Positions 20,210-33,500 of a DNA stretch of 64,000 nucleotides are shown one piece after another; position 1 is the stretch's first letter, and every line of letters starts with the position of its first letter. The stretch spans positions 1,922,001 to 1,986,000 of the forward strand of contig NC_133958.1 of the NCBI RefSeq assembly GCF_031877795.1, given 5' to 3'. Under the pieces are notes generated by a model. That model worked only from the letters and a program-made list of their open reading frames with translations. It was not told the origin of the DNA and searched no databases. The translations under genes were made by a program, and so were the position numbers. The DNA comes from Strix aluco (taxonomy: Eukaryota; Chordata; Aves; Strigiformes; Strigidae).

Positions 20210-23200
20210 CTGTGCTCTTTCTCTCAGCTCAGTAAGAGGCAGCAGACTCATGTGACTTGGCAGTTCCCACTTTATTTAATTTTCTGAGGGTGTGTACAAA
20301 GAGAGGAAGGTGATTCAAACCTATTGAGTGGGGACATTATGTTGCTCCAGCCATTTCTTGTTGGACAGAAAAGCGGATGTAGCATAAAGCAGACCCATTT
20401 GTGGCTATGCTCAGAGTGGAGAAAGCATCCTTTAATGCTTACCGGCTGGTACTAGGATGAGAGCTGATGTGGGGATATAAAGGAGGGTAGAGGAGTAAAG
20501 CAGTACAATGGGGTTTTTTGAGGAGGTTTTTGTAATTCAGATAGCTGCCAGGACAGCCCAGACTATAAAGGTAGCTAAGGCCTTTATCTGTTTGCAGGCT
20601 GTAAATCCTGCCCAGCAGTTCCCAGGTAGGACACAGTACATCCACCCTTCCCATACAAACCACGATAGCCACGACGCCAGCTGCCGGGGAGTTTCCTTTT
20701 TCTCCTGCTGGCACCTTTGTACAGATGGTCACATAAGGATTGTTAAGAATTTAAAAATATGTTTAAATTGAAACATAAGGGCATTAAGGCTTGAGCCAAC
20801 AGTGGTAGCCAATAACCTTTTCCATCCCCTGTGATAGGAAGCAGAGGCTGTTTTCACCTAAAGAAGCTCCCTGATTCAGAAACTCACCCTGAGCACACTG
20901 GGAGGTGTTTGACAGCAGCACATTAAGCAATGTCCCTGGGTGCAATACACTGAGAGCTGAGCCAGGGCGCTCTGCCACTCCGTGCAGATAAGTTGAGCCC
21001 TTTAACACCAGGGACTGTGAGGGGCTTGTTCCATGCTCTCAGTGAGATAAGCTGCCATCCACGCTTCACAAGACACTCCTATCTGCCAAGCCGCTCTGAG
21101 AAAAACTGGGAGATGTGCAGCATGATTTAAACCATGTTGCAGACTCCCCCAAATTACAATCCTAAATGTGGGGGTCTTGCTAATTAGAAATGAGGGACTA
21201 CCAGAGGGTTGGGATCCTTCAGATAGGGCAGTGTTTATGCATAGCTTGCAGGTGTTAAACAGCTGTGAAGGAGATAACTACGATGCAACAAGAATGATAG
21301 AGCTAGCAGTACTAGAGTCTAAAAAGTGGGAGATTATTAAAAATTCTCCAATTAAAATGTATTTTCATGATCCCAAGCCTCACAACTGTTAGTGCAGTAT
21401 AAACAGGACGTGAGAGAGAGCAGCCTCTATCCGTATGCTACCACTAAAATGGTCTCACTCTGATGTGACAGCTAATCAATAAACAATCTGTGTATCAATG
21501 AGGTAAGTTTCCTGGCTGTAAAGATATTTGCATAGAGCAAATACACCTATGGACTCTCATTTTCCCTGCCCATTGTGATTTTTTTTTAAAGCTGTCAAAT
21601 TAAAGTTACATTTTTGATGTGCTAGTAAAATTTGGAGTGCAATTAGTCCTTCAATCTGTTGGTCTCGGATATGTGTAAGACTTTTTTAGGGGAGGAGGAT
21701 TCAGCAGTTGCCTTGTGAAGTTGAATAATTAACAGCATTTGATCAAATTCCTTGGTAAGCTGATACATAAGTATTCTGAATATCCTAAACAATAAAGTTG
21801 CAGAAGCCAGACTAAGAAAAACAGACCATATTTGGAATTTTTACTGCAATTGAAGCCAAAATTAATGAGTAGTTCTATACAGTTTCCCTTAAAAAAAAAG
21901 GTAGAAAAGACAAAATTTGATATTCAGTTGCATGGCAAACATAAATGAGAGAGGCTGCTGACAACCCTAATTTATCCACTATAATTCCAATCATCAAGTT
22001 GCAGAAACTGAAATGTCATACATTTTAATGTCTGAATTTTTAGGGCTGTACTTAACAGTATTTTTTACTGAATCAGTCTCTTCTACTGTTATGTACCACT
22101 TGCTTTCCCTTTTTGATCCCAACCCTAACATCAGATAAACAGAGCGAATATTAGACATGCTTGTCTAATTTTTCCTCATGTTTTGTTGAAGTGATTACAA
22201 GCTGCTGGCTTTGTAATTACCATCTTGTGCTGAGACATCGACTAACGCTGCCAGAAAATATTCCATCTCTGCTTAGTACTCAAGTTGCCAATTAAATAAT
22301 TTCAAGTTATTAATCAAAACTGTCAACAAAATAATTTTGGGTGAACAGAGCCTGTTTTCGTCCAACCCGTTGTTCAAGATTAAGAATCCATAGTTCTAAA
22401 AACCAAGGACAGGATAAATTTGGTAATTGTTCCCAATAACTTTGTTCTTTTAGGGCCGTGGGAGCATTTAAATGGGAGTTCTCATTAAGGAAAAGAATGG
22501 TATTCCTCAAACAGCCCACTTGGACATATAGCTGACAAAGAAAGAGGAAAAATTTTGGAGATTTTTGTGAAGTTTTGTTCAGCAGTCTTGCTTTTGTCAG
22601 TGTCACTGAAGCTGCTCAGAGAGTTGCCTGAAGTTTAACACCCGCATGAATACCCAAGCTCCATAAAATAACTACTTGATGAGAGAAGGAATTTCAGAAA
22701 TGTAAAATTAAAACTTTCTCTTGACCTTTTTCTGTTAAACAGTTCTGTGAAGCAAGTATGATAAGAAGCCTGCAGAGTCAAAACTCCTGGGATTAAGCAG
22801 CATGCCTACTCTGCTGTTCGTTAGCACGGCAGTACAATCACTTTCTGTGTGAAGATCTCAGAGTAATTGATTTATTTTTGACCATGTCTCACCAGGTTTG
22901 AATTGTCAGACTGAATTAATTGTGTCACCTTTAAGGGTACTAAATTTTAAATGACTTTTTAATATTAGTTAAGGCCTCCATTTGCGTGAAGGCATATCCC
23001 TAGATAATGGGAGTGGAGACGAATCAATAGATTTCTTGGGACTTCTCCCACCCCATAAATGATACAAGCAAATATTTAGCTTACTGCTTAAATTGTGCTG
23101 AATTTAAGCATTTTTATTGCCTGTGTTAGTTCATCTTGAGGCCTAGCAGAAAAAAAAAAAGAGCTACATGCCAGAATGTACAGAGGCAGATGCAAAAGCA

Positions 23201-26200
23201 AGAGCCTGCTTTGCCATTCTCATGTAAGGATCTAAGAGTTTTCCGCATGTCATTCTCTGACTGCAGGACTGAGCTATGTACTTGAGTGCGTGCTAGAAAT
23301 TTCCCAATTAAATACAAAACCAACCCAACCACACAAGAAAATGGCAGCTCTTCCAAATAACTGCTTGGAGAATGGGCACACAGGGGGCTGGGACTGATGG
23401 TAACGATGAGGCCATGAGCTCGCAGTGAAGTTCCTGTACATGACTGACAGGACACTGACAGGGAAGCAACGTCCAGCTATTTCCAGCTCTTTTCTTTTTG
23501 TTTCAGTTGCTCAGGCTTTGCGCTGGTTTGGAAATCTCTGTTTATTGTTATTTATCTGTACTGCCGCGTGGCCAATGACCCACAGCTGAGAGCAGGTTGC
23601 ACTAGTGCAGTTGCACACCGATGGGCTCCTTCCTAGAGCCCGGAGCTTTTGCTACCTCAGCAGAAAAAAAAAAAGGAGAGTGGAAAGGGAATTGCCAGTA
23701 TAGTGCAGGTAGTTTTTGTGCCTGTTAGTGTGACTCCCAACTTTTCACTTGCCTGGAAATAGCTGACGAAGACGACATGCTGCTGGCTTCCCATATAAAG
23801 CTGTTGATGCGCGTTTCAGTGTCGTCTCTGGGTCAGAAGGAGGTTGGGTTTTACAGTTTAAGTAGTTCCCTGTCCTTGCGGCTGCACAGTGACTTTCCTT
23901 CTCCCTGTTTTCTTTTTCTCAGTCACGCTGGTTTTAATGCATTGCTGGGCTTCTCTCTTCCCACTCTTTCATTAAATACTATCTTTTCATTTTCCAGTGA
24001 CATCTGAAATCTGAATAGAGAGCTGCTGGGAACAGCCCATTTATGGAAAGGAAATCCAGAGCAGCCATGAACCGAGGCATACAGGAATCAGGACTTAGGC
24101 AGATGCAGGAATGGAAACTAATTTTAGTTATTCCATTGCAAGCTCATCACACTGTCAGTGTCACACTCTTCTTTATCTCCCATATCACACCCAACAGTTA
24201 CCTCACGCCACAGCTATCTCCTGACAGAGACCATTGTGGGGCATTTTTGTAATAATTTCATCCCTGTATTTTGGAGAACTTCAAATCACATGTTGTGATG
24301 GTTGCTAGAGCTTGCATCACTCTCCTCCTTCCCTGAAATGGCATAGACGTCTGTGGTGCCCTGATTAGAGAGCAGCCTTGAACTGAAATCCCTGTATTTA
24401 CACAGCTTTTGAACTGGATTTCAGGTTTGCCCGGTACAAATGTTGAGATTTGATCCAAGTGCAGCAATAGGGATGTGTCTTATACCTCCTTATACTGTGC
24501 AGTGGAAAAATATGTGGGGTTTTTTTCAGACTGATCTCAGTGATTTCGAGCACTGATTAATGTCACCCAAGGCACTCCTGTTCTTCCATTAAAACACACC
24601 CTTTTCTTCTTTATTAATGCTATATTACTTATGGGTAAAAGCACTCACGTGGCCGAGAGTGACAGCTCTCTGCATCATATAGAAAAGACTCTCAGGCTTG
24701 ACGTTATTTTTTTCTCTAAGGTTTTAGCACAGAAACCAAGGTTCCCTTGTGCTGTAATGCAGGAACAGGATGGGATGGGATATTTTCTTGTGGTGAAGCA
24801 GGACACTGCATTTTCAGTTCTGGAAATTGAGGCACAATTGCTGGCTCTGCTATCTGTCCTCTGCTACCTTGGGCACGTTGTTTGATAAATTTTCTTCTGT
24901 GAAACAGGGATGCTTCCCTCTGCTGTCCTGCGTGCATCTATATACAGTGTCCATTCTTGGAGGATGGGATTTCTTTCTTATCTATTGCACATGCAAGTGT
25001 CTAACTGTGCTGCTGAAAAACAAGCATAAAACTTAAATGACAATTGGAAAGCTCTTTGAGATCATAGGATACTGGAAATGTTTGATGCTTGTTAGGTTCC
25101 TGGCTCACCTGCCCTAAATACGGGAATTTGGAATTGCAGTTTGAAGATCTATAAGAAACATCCCCAAAAGCCCATAGTGGGTGAGAGTCCTTCCCTAGTG
25201 AAATCTGAAATTAAATGCTCTTACCTCCACATTCCAGCCACAGTTTTGCCTGGGATATTTATATTCATATATAAGCAGGGCAGGCAAAATTTTAATATGC
25301 TTTCCTCCTCCAACAGATTTAATTGAATATTTTTTCATCAAATATCTCTCTTCAAATATTTAAAAAAAAAAAAAAAAGAGAGGCACTCTAAGGAATATCT
25401 GCTTTTTGGTAATGCCTCTGTATTTCAACCAAGAAAAATTCTGTTTTCCTCTACTGAAACCTCTTTGGGTTTGCTTGCTGGTGTTTTCTGAGAGACTCTT
25501 TCAATAGAATCCATTAAAAACAATCATAGGAAAAGGGAAAAAAATAGAAAAAAAGAAACAGTTTTTTTCATGTTTTTAAATAAACCTTATATGTAATAAC
25601 AATCTAATTTTAAAATCTTAATTAAATTTGTAAAGGTATGGACTACTGAACCAAAATCCACCTAAATTTACATGTGGAGAAATTACATGTGACATTATAA
25701 CTAACTGGCAAACTTTCTTTTTATTCTCTGAAGAACTACTCATGTCCAGAAAGCCCAGAACACGTACACAAACATTATTTTCTTTCTCCTGAGAAAGTTT
25801 CCACACCCCAATCTGCTCTGAGTGTGTTAGTGAGAGCAGGTGTTCCTCCATTCCAAAAATCAGACTAAGGAAGGGTGAAGATGCTTAAAAAGCACTTCAC
25901 ATTCTTTTTCCCCACTTCCTCTTACCCAGAGGAGCATCACACCCTTTCAATCTTTTATATCGTCGACCTTGACACTTTGTAAAGCCCTGCTTCACTTTCT
26001 AGCCTTTCAGCACCGAGCTTGCCTCACACATTCCTACTCAAACCCGTGCTCTTCTGCTGCCTCTTGACAGAAGAAGCCGTGGAGGCATCGGCTTGGAGGA
26101 AGTTGTGGGGTGCCTGAGATTAGAGTCTATTTTGGAGCCCCACAATCTTCAGGAGTGACCCTTTCGACAAGTGAGCGGTTCCCAGAGCTGCTGCATAGCC

Positions 26201-29200
26201 CTGGCTACCGCTGTGTCCACTGCGCTCGCGCTCATGCCTGATGCTGCGAGGAGGAAAGGCCTCTCTCTGCTCTCAGGGCTGATTTTCCCTTCCAGTTCTC
26301 CCCACGGCATACGAATGGAGAGTGTCCAACCCATGGTGCCACCTCCACCAGAAGCCAGCTCTGACAGGAAGGGCAAAATGTTAATTAAACAGTGCTGTAT
26401 GTGTGCTGAGTGTTCCCTAACACTGCCAGCCTCGGTGCAGAGGCTTAGCTTTTCGTAAGCTGTGTTTTCCCATCTACAACTGCAAATTAACTGGGGAAAC
26501 AAGCACAAGCTTCCTAGGAGTGAGGGCCAAGAGACTGTTCTATAACTCTGCCTGGCTGATGCACCATTTACTGCTAATGAAATGGGGTCATTGTCTATGC
26601 TACAGATTTAATAATAATTTAACACTGATGCTTATTAATGTTCCCTCTCCAGCTACCTCAGTTAATCTATTTAGCATAGATTTTTTGAGAGCAGTTTCCT
26701 TTCTAGGATACTTACTGTGCATGTAAATTGTAGCGCACGTGAAAAAAAGGACAAATCTCTTTATTTCAGTGGCATGAAATAAAGCCCTTCTGTTAAACTG
26801 TTTAATTCAGGAAAAAAAAAAAAATAAAATGCACGCATTAAATTCATCAGCCTGCACCCGAAGGAAACAGGAAGTTGCTCTTATATCAGATGTACTCTAT
26901 GGGTATTCCTCATCTGGCAGATCTCCAGCAGGGTCTAAACTGAGTAAGTTAGGAAGCTCAGCCAAAGCTGGTTTGTATATAACGCAGCAGGCTGCGTTGC
27001 CCTTCGGTATGCTATTGTTCAAGGAGTTATCAAAACGAGAGAGGAAATGCAGAGACAGTTGGAGTGTCTGAGCAGTAATTGTGTTCCTAATGAGCCACTG
27101 AATCGAGATGACGTATTTGTGGGTTAAGAAATTTCTGTCAGACCGTGTGCGCACACTACTTTTTACTTTACATATTTATATCTGCAGAGTGTGAAATTAC
27201 AGATTCATAGAAAATATGTCTGGACTTAGAAGGGTTTAGAGGTCACTAGCCCAGCCTCTGCTCCAAGGCAGCGTCAGCACTGCTTATGTCACTGCCGGAG
27301 CAGTTAAAGTGATGCTGTTCAGTTTTGTCACCCAGTGAACCAGAGCTGCACAGCAGACTAAGTTTTAATTCATAGGGAAGTGGAGTGAATCTAGAAAAGC
27401 TCCTCTGGCTCTAGAATTGTTCATATGGATTAACAGAGGAACAGAGAGAAGACCTTCAGTCAACGTCTGATGGAGGGCCAGGAGGAGTCCTCAAAATAGC
27501 CAGGGCATTCACAGCGAGAGAGGAGACAGCTAAAAACCTGAGCGCCATACAAATGCTAAAAAAATCCTTTTAAATTCAAAACCTTCAGCACGAAATCTCA
27601 TAGCAAACCCCACAGCCTCAGAAAGGAGCCATACAATACCTTAGATCCCAGTGCTTACAAACTCTGCAAGGCATATCTGCGTGCTGTTGCCTGTGCAGTC
27701 AAGCCATTACTTGTACTTGTCTGAGAAAGAAAACCAGATACAAGCAAGGACTGAGGATAAGGCCTTATGCTGTCAAGTGCTGAGAAGGTTCAGCACCTGC
27801 TGCCTTCCAGCAAGCAGTAGCTCTTACAATGTGGTTATCTCTTTCGTTTAACAACATCTGCATTTATAGATATGAAATCAGTGCATTTCTGGAATTAGTA
27901 TTTAAGCATCAAAAAAAGGAAAACAGTTCTGTAGTTATTATCGCTCTCGTGACAAATCTACTCCCTGCACAGCTGGCTGTGACAAGCCATCCTGAAGATT
28001 TTCCTTTACAGTACCCAGTATTGTGTTGCATGAAAGAGTTAAGGCGAAGTCTATTCTCATGGTTTTTAGTGTTAGTCTGACTTCCCAAGGCAGTAAGGGC
28101 CTTAGTTCAGCATAGTCAGGTGGTGAATCACCAACAAAAAGAAGATTGTGCTTTTCTTTTAATTAACAGAAGTGACCTGAACTCAGCTCCAAAATTTCCC
28201 TAAATTTTCGGTGCTTGGCTCTGGAAAGCCGCAATGTTCAGATATGAGCCTTTGACAAGGCTGCGGAGGATTTAGAGATGAACTTGCACAGATAACCAGG
28301 AACTCCACAATGAAATCTAAATTAATCTTCCTAAGCTCAAATATCTACTTCTAATGTAATGTAGCAATAACAGGGACCTTGATAATGTACTTAGCTTTTA
28401 TTGTCAAGTTCCTCATGTTTAGAAGAATAAAAGTTGAATAAATCTAAGTTAAAAGGCCACGCTAAGGTCTGGCTCCATGACACCAATACTGCACATGATT
28501 TTCACAAAGATACTGATGTTTATGAACAAAATAGAGGACGAATTTAAAACAGGCATGGCTTGACTATCGTTCTAATTAAGTTAGCTGGAGTTGTGGCCGT
28601 TTGTGCCAGTGATAGATTGGGGCAGTTGAAGAAAGGAGAAAGTTGCAGAGATGGGGTAACAAATAACTGGATGTGCTTAGCCATAATGGAAAAGCAGACT
28701 CCAGAAAACTCAGCAGATCACTGGTGGTTTAGTCTTTGGGTGAAGTTCTTAGTGCTTGCAAGGAGAAAATCTGCAGCAGTCATGAGAAGAAATTACTCTG
28801 CCTCGAGTGCTGGACCACTGGGGCAGAGGAGCTGAGCTCTGGCCCTGTCGCCAAAACAAGGGCACTTTGCAAAAGTCAGTGAAGAACGAGGAGATTTGAT
28901 GGACGATGTTACATAGAGCAATTTTTGCATGAGCAATGCTCACATTTTGTTGAAATTTGCACACTAAAGCAAAAAGGGCCACTAAATAATTTTAGCCCAT
29001 CTTTTTAGCAAAATCATTTCCACATTCCTCACATTGTGCCTCTGAGTTATGTGAATTGGTGCGAAGGTGAAGTCAGAGTATGCTGCCCTTTGTGTGTTTT
29101 CAATAATTTTTAGACTGCCTGTTTGGCAGTGCTGTGACTAAATCAAGGGTAACCGTAACCTGCCAAGTCACATATATAACATAAAGAAGGAGGGAAAGAT

Positions 29201-30185
29201 TTTCTGGAGCATTTGCAGATATTTAAGTCCTCTCTCTGTTTCTGAGCATTTATATGGCACAGAGACTGAGTGCTAGCATTCAACTACTGTTAATGTTTAG
29301 ATCAGGAAAGAGTGGTTTATAGTGAAAATAAGCTCTGAAAAAAAAAAAAGAAACCCCAACATTAAAAAAGGTCCTTTATTACAAACTGGTGCCAATGCAG
29401 GTGGATAGTGCCTGCATAAAAAAAATCCAGGGCCAGCTTTACAGGCCATGCTCCGGCTTGCACTTGATCTCTCTTCAAAGAGGCCTCTCCAGCAGAGCCT
29501 TTGCAAAGCACAGCTTTACGGCTGCAATGTGAGAAAATCTCCTCACTCATCTTGAGCTCATCTGCTGCTCTGCATTCAGGGTCTTGTGACTCCAGTATTG
29601 TGGGAGTACCTAGAGCTCTTCTCCCGTGCTGTGCGCTGTACAAACACAGAAGAATGGACCTTTTTCCAAAGAAGTTCCTTTGTAAGTGTGATGTAAAGAC
29701 ACAGCTCTAAAATAGTTTTGAGAAGGGCAGAGTTGTTACCTCAAGGGAGCTGTTCTTTGCCCTTGGTGCGAAATGGATAGGTTTGGATAGAGGCTCTGTA
29801 GAATTGACACATTAGCTTGAAATCTGTGTGGATGAAAGTTGTTCACGCACGGCAAAGGAAGTCAGCTACCAGGAGGCAGAAAGAAAGGGCAGTTCCTCTC
29901 CGAGGAGAAACTTGTCCTATCTCCAAGTGTCCTAGCGCAGAATGTTTACAAAATGCTCATTAAGGGAAAGGGGATTGCGAGATAGCAACAAATCTGGTGA
30001 ACAGCTTACACTACACGAGATAAGAGAGGCAAGGCGACCATAGAAGAGAGCAAGCCATATCCAATTACCGAGACCTGGTTTTGGGGAGGGGGAAGGGGGA
30101 GACAGGCAGGACGGATCACAAGTTTCAAGACAAGAGCTTCCAAACTTGTCATCTCTCTGTGACACAAGCCGTGTACAACCCAGGG
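20210..30185. other. Intergenic DNA upstream of BMP10
   Basis: Ten kilobases without a supported gene. It contains scattered short A runs (near 23150, 25360, 26815 and 29340) and AT-rich patches. One small patch near 21440-21505 has closely spaced homeobox- and forkhead-like words (TGACAGCTAATCAATAAACA). As the only large non-coding stretch 5' of BMP10, it is the most likely home of cardiac enhancers, but this is inference. Confidence 0.5.
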
Positions 30186-30192
30186 GATAAAA
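30186..30192 (+). promoter_or_regulatory. BMP10: Possible BMP10 TATA-like element
   Basis: GATAAAA lies 70 bases upstream of the BMP10 start codon, a position compatible with transcription start near 30216. It is a weak TATA variant with no other support. Confidence 0.35.
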
Positions 30193-30255
30193 CCACCACT
30201 TAGCCCACACGAGACCTAGAGCTTGTTGAGTGCGGTTGGAGGCTCGAGCGAAATC

Positions 30256-30589
30256 ATGGATTCTGTAGTCCTCCAGCTGTGGGCTGTCCTCTGTCTCTTG
30301 GTTCACCTTGCCGCTTGCAGTCCCATCCTGAGCTTGGAGCACTCTTCCTTGGAGGAAGATGTGCCTCTTTTCGACGAGATTCTCTCCCAGCAGGATGGTG
30401 TTGATTTCAACACACTGCTTCAGAATATGAAAAATGAGTTTTTGAAGACGTTGAACCTCTCTGACATTCCCCTGCATGAAACGGCCAAGGTGGATCCGCC
30501 AGAGTACATGCTAGAGCTGTACAACAGGTTTGCCACCGATAGGACATCTATGCCATCCGCAAATATTATTAGGAGCTTCAAAAATGAAG
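30256..30589 (+). CDS. BMP10: BMP10 coding exon 1
   Basis: Encodes the signal peptide and the first prodomain helix region ([15 protein letters not shown]... to SFKNE). The donor is GTAAGA; the exon ends in phase 1. A 181-codon open frame on the opposite strand here is a shadow. Confidence 0.97.
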
Positions 30590-33500
30590 GTAAGATACGT
30601 GCATCTCTAGGAGAAGTAAATAGAAATGAACGTCTTTATAGTCAGCATAAAATGTATTTCCCAGGCATGGAGCGTGTACTGCCCTGGGGGATAAAAGGCC
30701 TTTCAGTGAGGCTGGCGTTGGAAATAGGCAGCTGACGCTGCCTGTGCCAGGGTTCCCCAGATCCCACTTCTTGTGAGATAGATCCCTTGTCCTCGCCTTT
30801 GAGACTGTAATGTTTGGGGGGAAGATGTTTGGGCAGCACCAAGTATAATTTGGGTGCATCATTTTCATTATCCCCATAATGACGCACATCATTTGCTATT
30901 ACCTAATTGATTTTTCAAATGGATACCTTAAGTAATGAAGTCAAATGAAATGAAGTTAAGAAAGGAAGTCAAAGAATGTTTTTACACGCTGTTCAAAGGT
31001 GCAATATTTTTTCCTATTATGAGCTTAACCAAATACAGCTTTCTGTTAGTATCCTCTCACTGTTGATCCCTGTGGGATCTATAATGTTTTCTTCCTTTGG
31101 CATCTGAGCACAGTCCAGCAGATGCATAGAAACACAGGAAGCAGAATTTTGGATAACCCTTAGGTTTTACTTTGGAGGACTAGAATATTTCCTAGTTTAA
31201 TATAAAAAAAAAAAAAAAGCTGAAGAAGCCTAATTGTGACCTGAGGTAGTTTCTCTATATGTTTCTGCTTCACCATTTCCTCTCAGTGCTACGAGGACAA
31301 GATAATGTTTCAGTGTTAACATTCAACAGTTTGTGAATACCTATTTGCACCAATACAGGTTTTATGTCAAAAATGTTTTTCAACTAAACAATTCCAAATA
31401 CCAGTTTTTCCACTTGGCAAACACAAGTGCTTTGATTCATTTTAACTATTCTGGGGTACATGCAACTATTCAAACTGCCGTGGGGCTTCTCGCATCCTTC
31501 GTTAGTGTAATTAATGAGATATAAAGTCATGATTGCTTTTTCTCTAACATTTGCAATTTTGAAATGATGAACTCTAAGGAGGGGCTACATGCGAGTCGTT
31601 TCAGTTTTGCAGTGCAGTGAGATGCAAGGAGAGAATCCAAAAGCTCTGTTCTGCTCTGTCCTTCTGCCAGGCCCGGGCACTCTTTACCAGCGACGTGTTT
31701 CTGGTTTGAAGAGGCACTGCATTGTGGTTTAAATCTTCTATACATATTCTCTTCTCCAGTGTGGAGAAATTTATTGAGGGGTTGGTGGCAAACCAGTTAC
31801 ACCCACTGGTGAACAGTTACTCATCTGAACAGCCATGCCTGTCACTGCTCATCAGCGTAAATGAAGACACATGCAGGAAAGCGTGGTGTTCTTGTCTCAT
31901 TTTGCACTATTTGGAAAAAATAAATGGGATAAAAATTGCCAAGTACAGTATGCTAAAGAATGAAATACAGTGTGGTTTAGTGACGTAAATCTGGAATCGT
32001 CCCACTGGCAAAACCAAAATTCTTTCAGATTTGCAGCGTGGAAAATGGTACAGACTGGCCCTTTGCCAGTGACACACGTAGTGGTTCGCAGTTCTGTGCC
32101 GTTCTGTGGCCGTGGCAGTCGATGCCTGTTCCATCGCTGCAGAAGTTCTGCACCGGGTGGGGGAGACTCGGCTTGACTTTCTGTCATTTCAGTATTTCTC
32201 TCACCTCTTCCAATCCTAACCAGCAAGATGTGAAGTGAGACTGATGAAGTTAAGACAGCTTCATAAACACATACAGTTAAAGAGACTATGCCATAAATGT
32301 TTGGTTTAGGTCTTGGAAGTCTGTGTAACTAAGAACGATCCGTTTCAGGCTAAAGAGCTCTTTTGATAGAGAAATTAATTACTTGCAATGATCAGGATAG
32401 TAAAAACAGACCATGGAATTTTTTTGTTCACCTGCCTGCTGAAAATTGGCAGTAATGGGAGTTTCATTATTACCCATTAAATCCTTTATTATAGAAATAT
32501 AACATGCTGTGTGGCTGGAATTAGCTCTTTGTTTAACCCACGGACCGTAACATCTCCATTGTAAATGGGGCTGTAACCAGTTCTTAGAAGTTGAATAAAG
32601 GTCTTAAGGGAAGTTTTTCTTTTCCTATGGACTCCAGATGTCCCTTCCTGACCCTCCTAGGGGTGTACTGGTAACAGTAGGAGATATTTCACCCTAGGAC
32701 TTTCTAGCTGAAGAGCAGAGTCACATCCTGACTTAGAAATGAACACTTCTCATGCCTCGCTAGCACTCACCCAGCTTCTTACATACAGCGTGGCCTTCCC
32801 CTGCCTCCTGGTGAATTACTTGTGATCATCTTCTATAGGGACAGGTGGTATTTCTCCACCCTGTCATTATATATAATCACTGCAGACTTGCTTTAGCATA
32901 TCAAGGTCTAGGAAACCCCAAAGATTACTTCCCATATGGAGATTACAGCTAAGCTTGAATAGCATTGTCTTTCAGCTCACGGTCTGCTCCTACGCTGGTG
33001 CTGTGCAGAGTATATTCAGCTCCCACCTTTATCAATTGACAGGTAGGGAAATGCAAGCAGAACCACCTCTCACTTTTTTATTTATGAACAGATGAAAGCG
33101 CAAAATGGAAAAAAAAAAGAAAAAGACAGGTGCCTCAAAACCTCAGAACTGAAATTAAGTAGGACAAGCCACGTGCTAAAGTTAACTTCTTGCTTAAATG
33201 CATTGATGGAGCATGGCCAATACTTGCAGCTTTATCAGTGTCATTTTTCTACAAACATATCAAAATAGGAGAAGTCAGAGATGAAGATACTAATAGGTCA
33301 CAAATAGCTTGCCTTTGCAGAAATGTTACTTATAGTCTCCATGTCCATGTCTTCTGAGTTACAAGTAGTCAGCGCAGTAATTCAGCAACAAATACACAAT
33401 CATTAGCTGAGATTCCTGCATCGTGTGAAGAAATGCATATTGCCTGTGTATAAACAAACAATGCAGATAGGACAGACAGGCTGACTGACAAGCAGATATT

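Noticed and set aside
13650-30185. Search for a third gastrokine (GKN3-like) between GKN2 and BMP10
   Set aside because: No exon with the GYxAT/C or EKLC-type BRICHOS motifs was seen on either strand.
29932-30477. 181-codon minus-strand open frame over the BMP10 first exon
   Set aside because: Antisense shadow of the BMP10 coding frame and its 5' flank; no independent protein resemblance.
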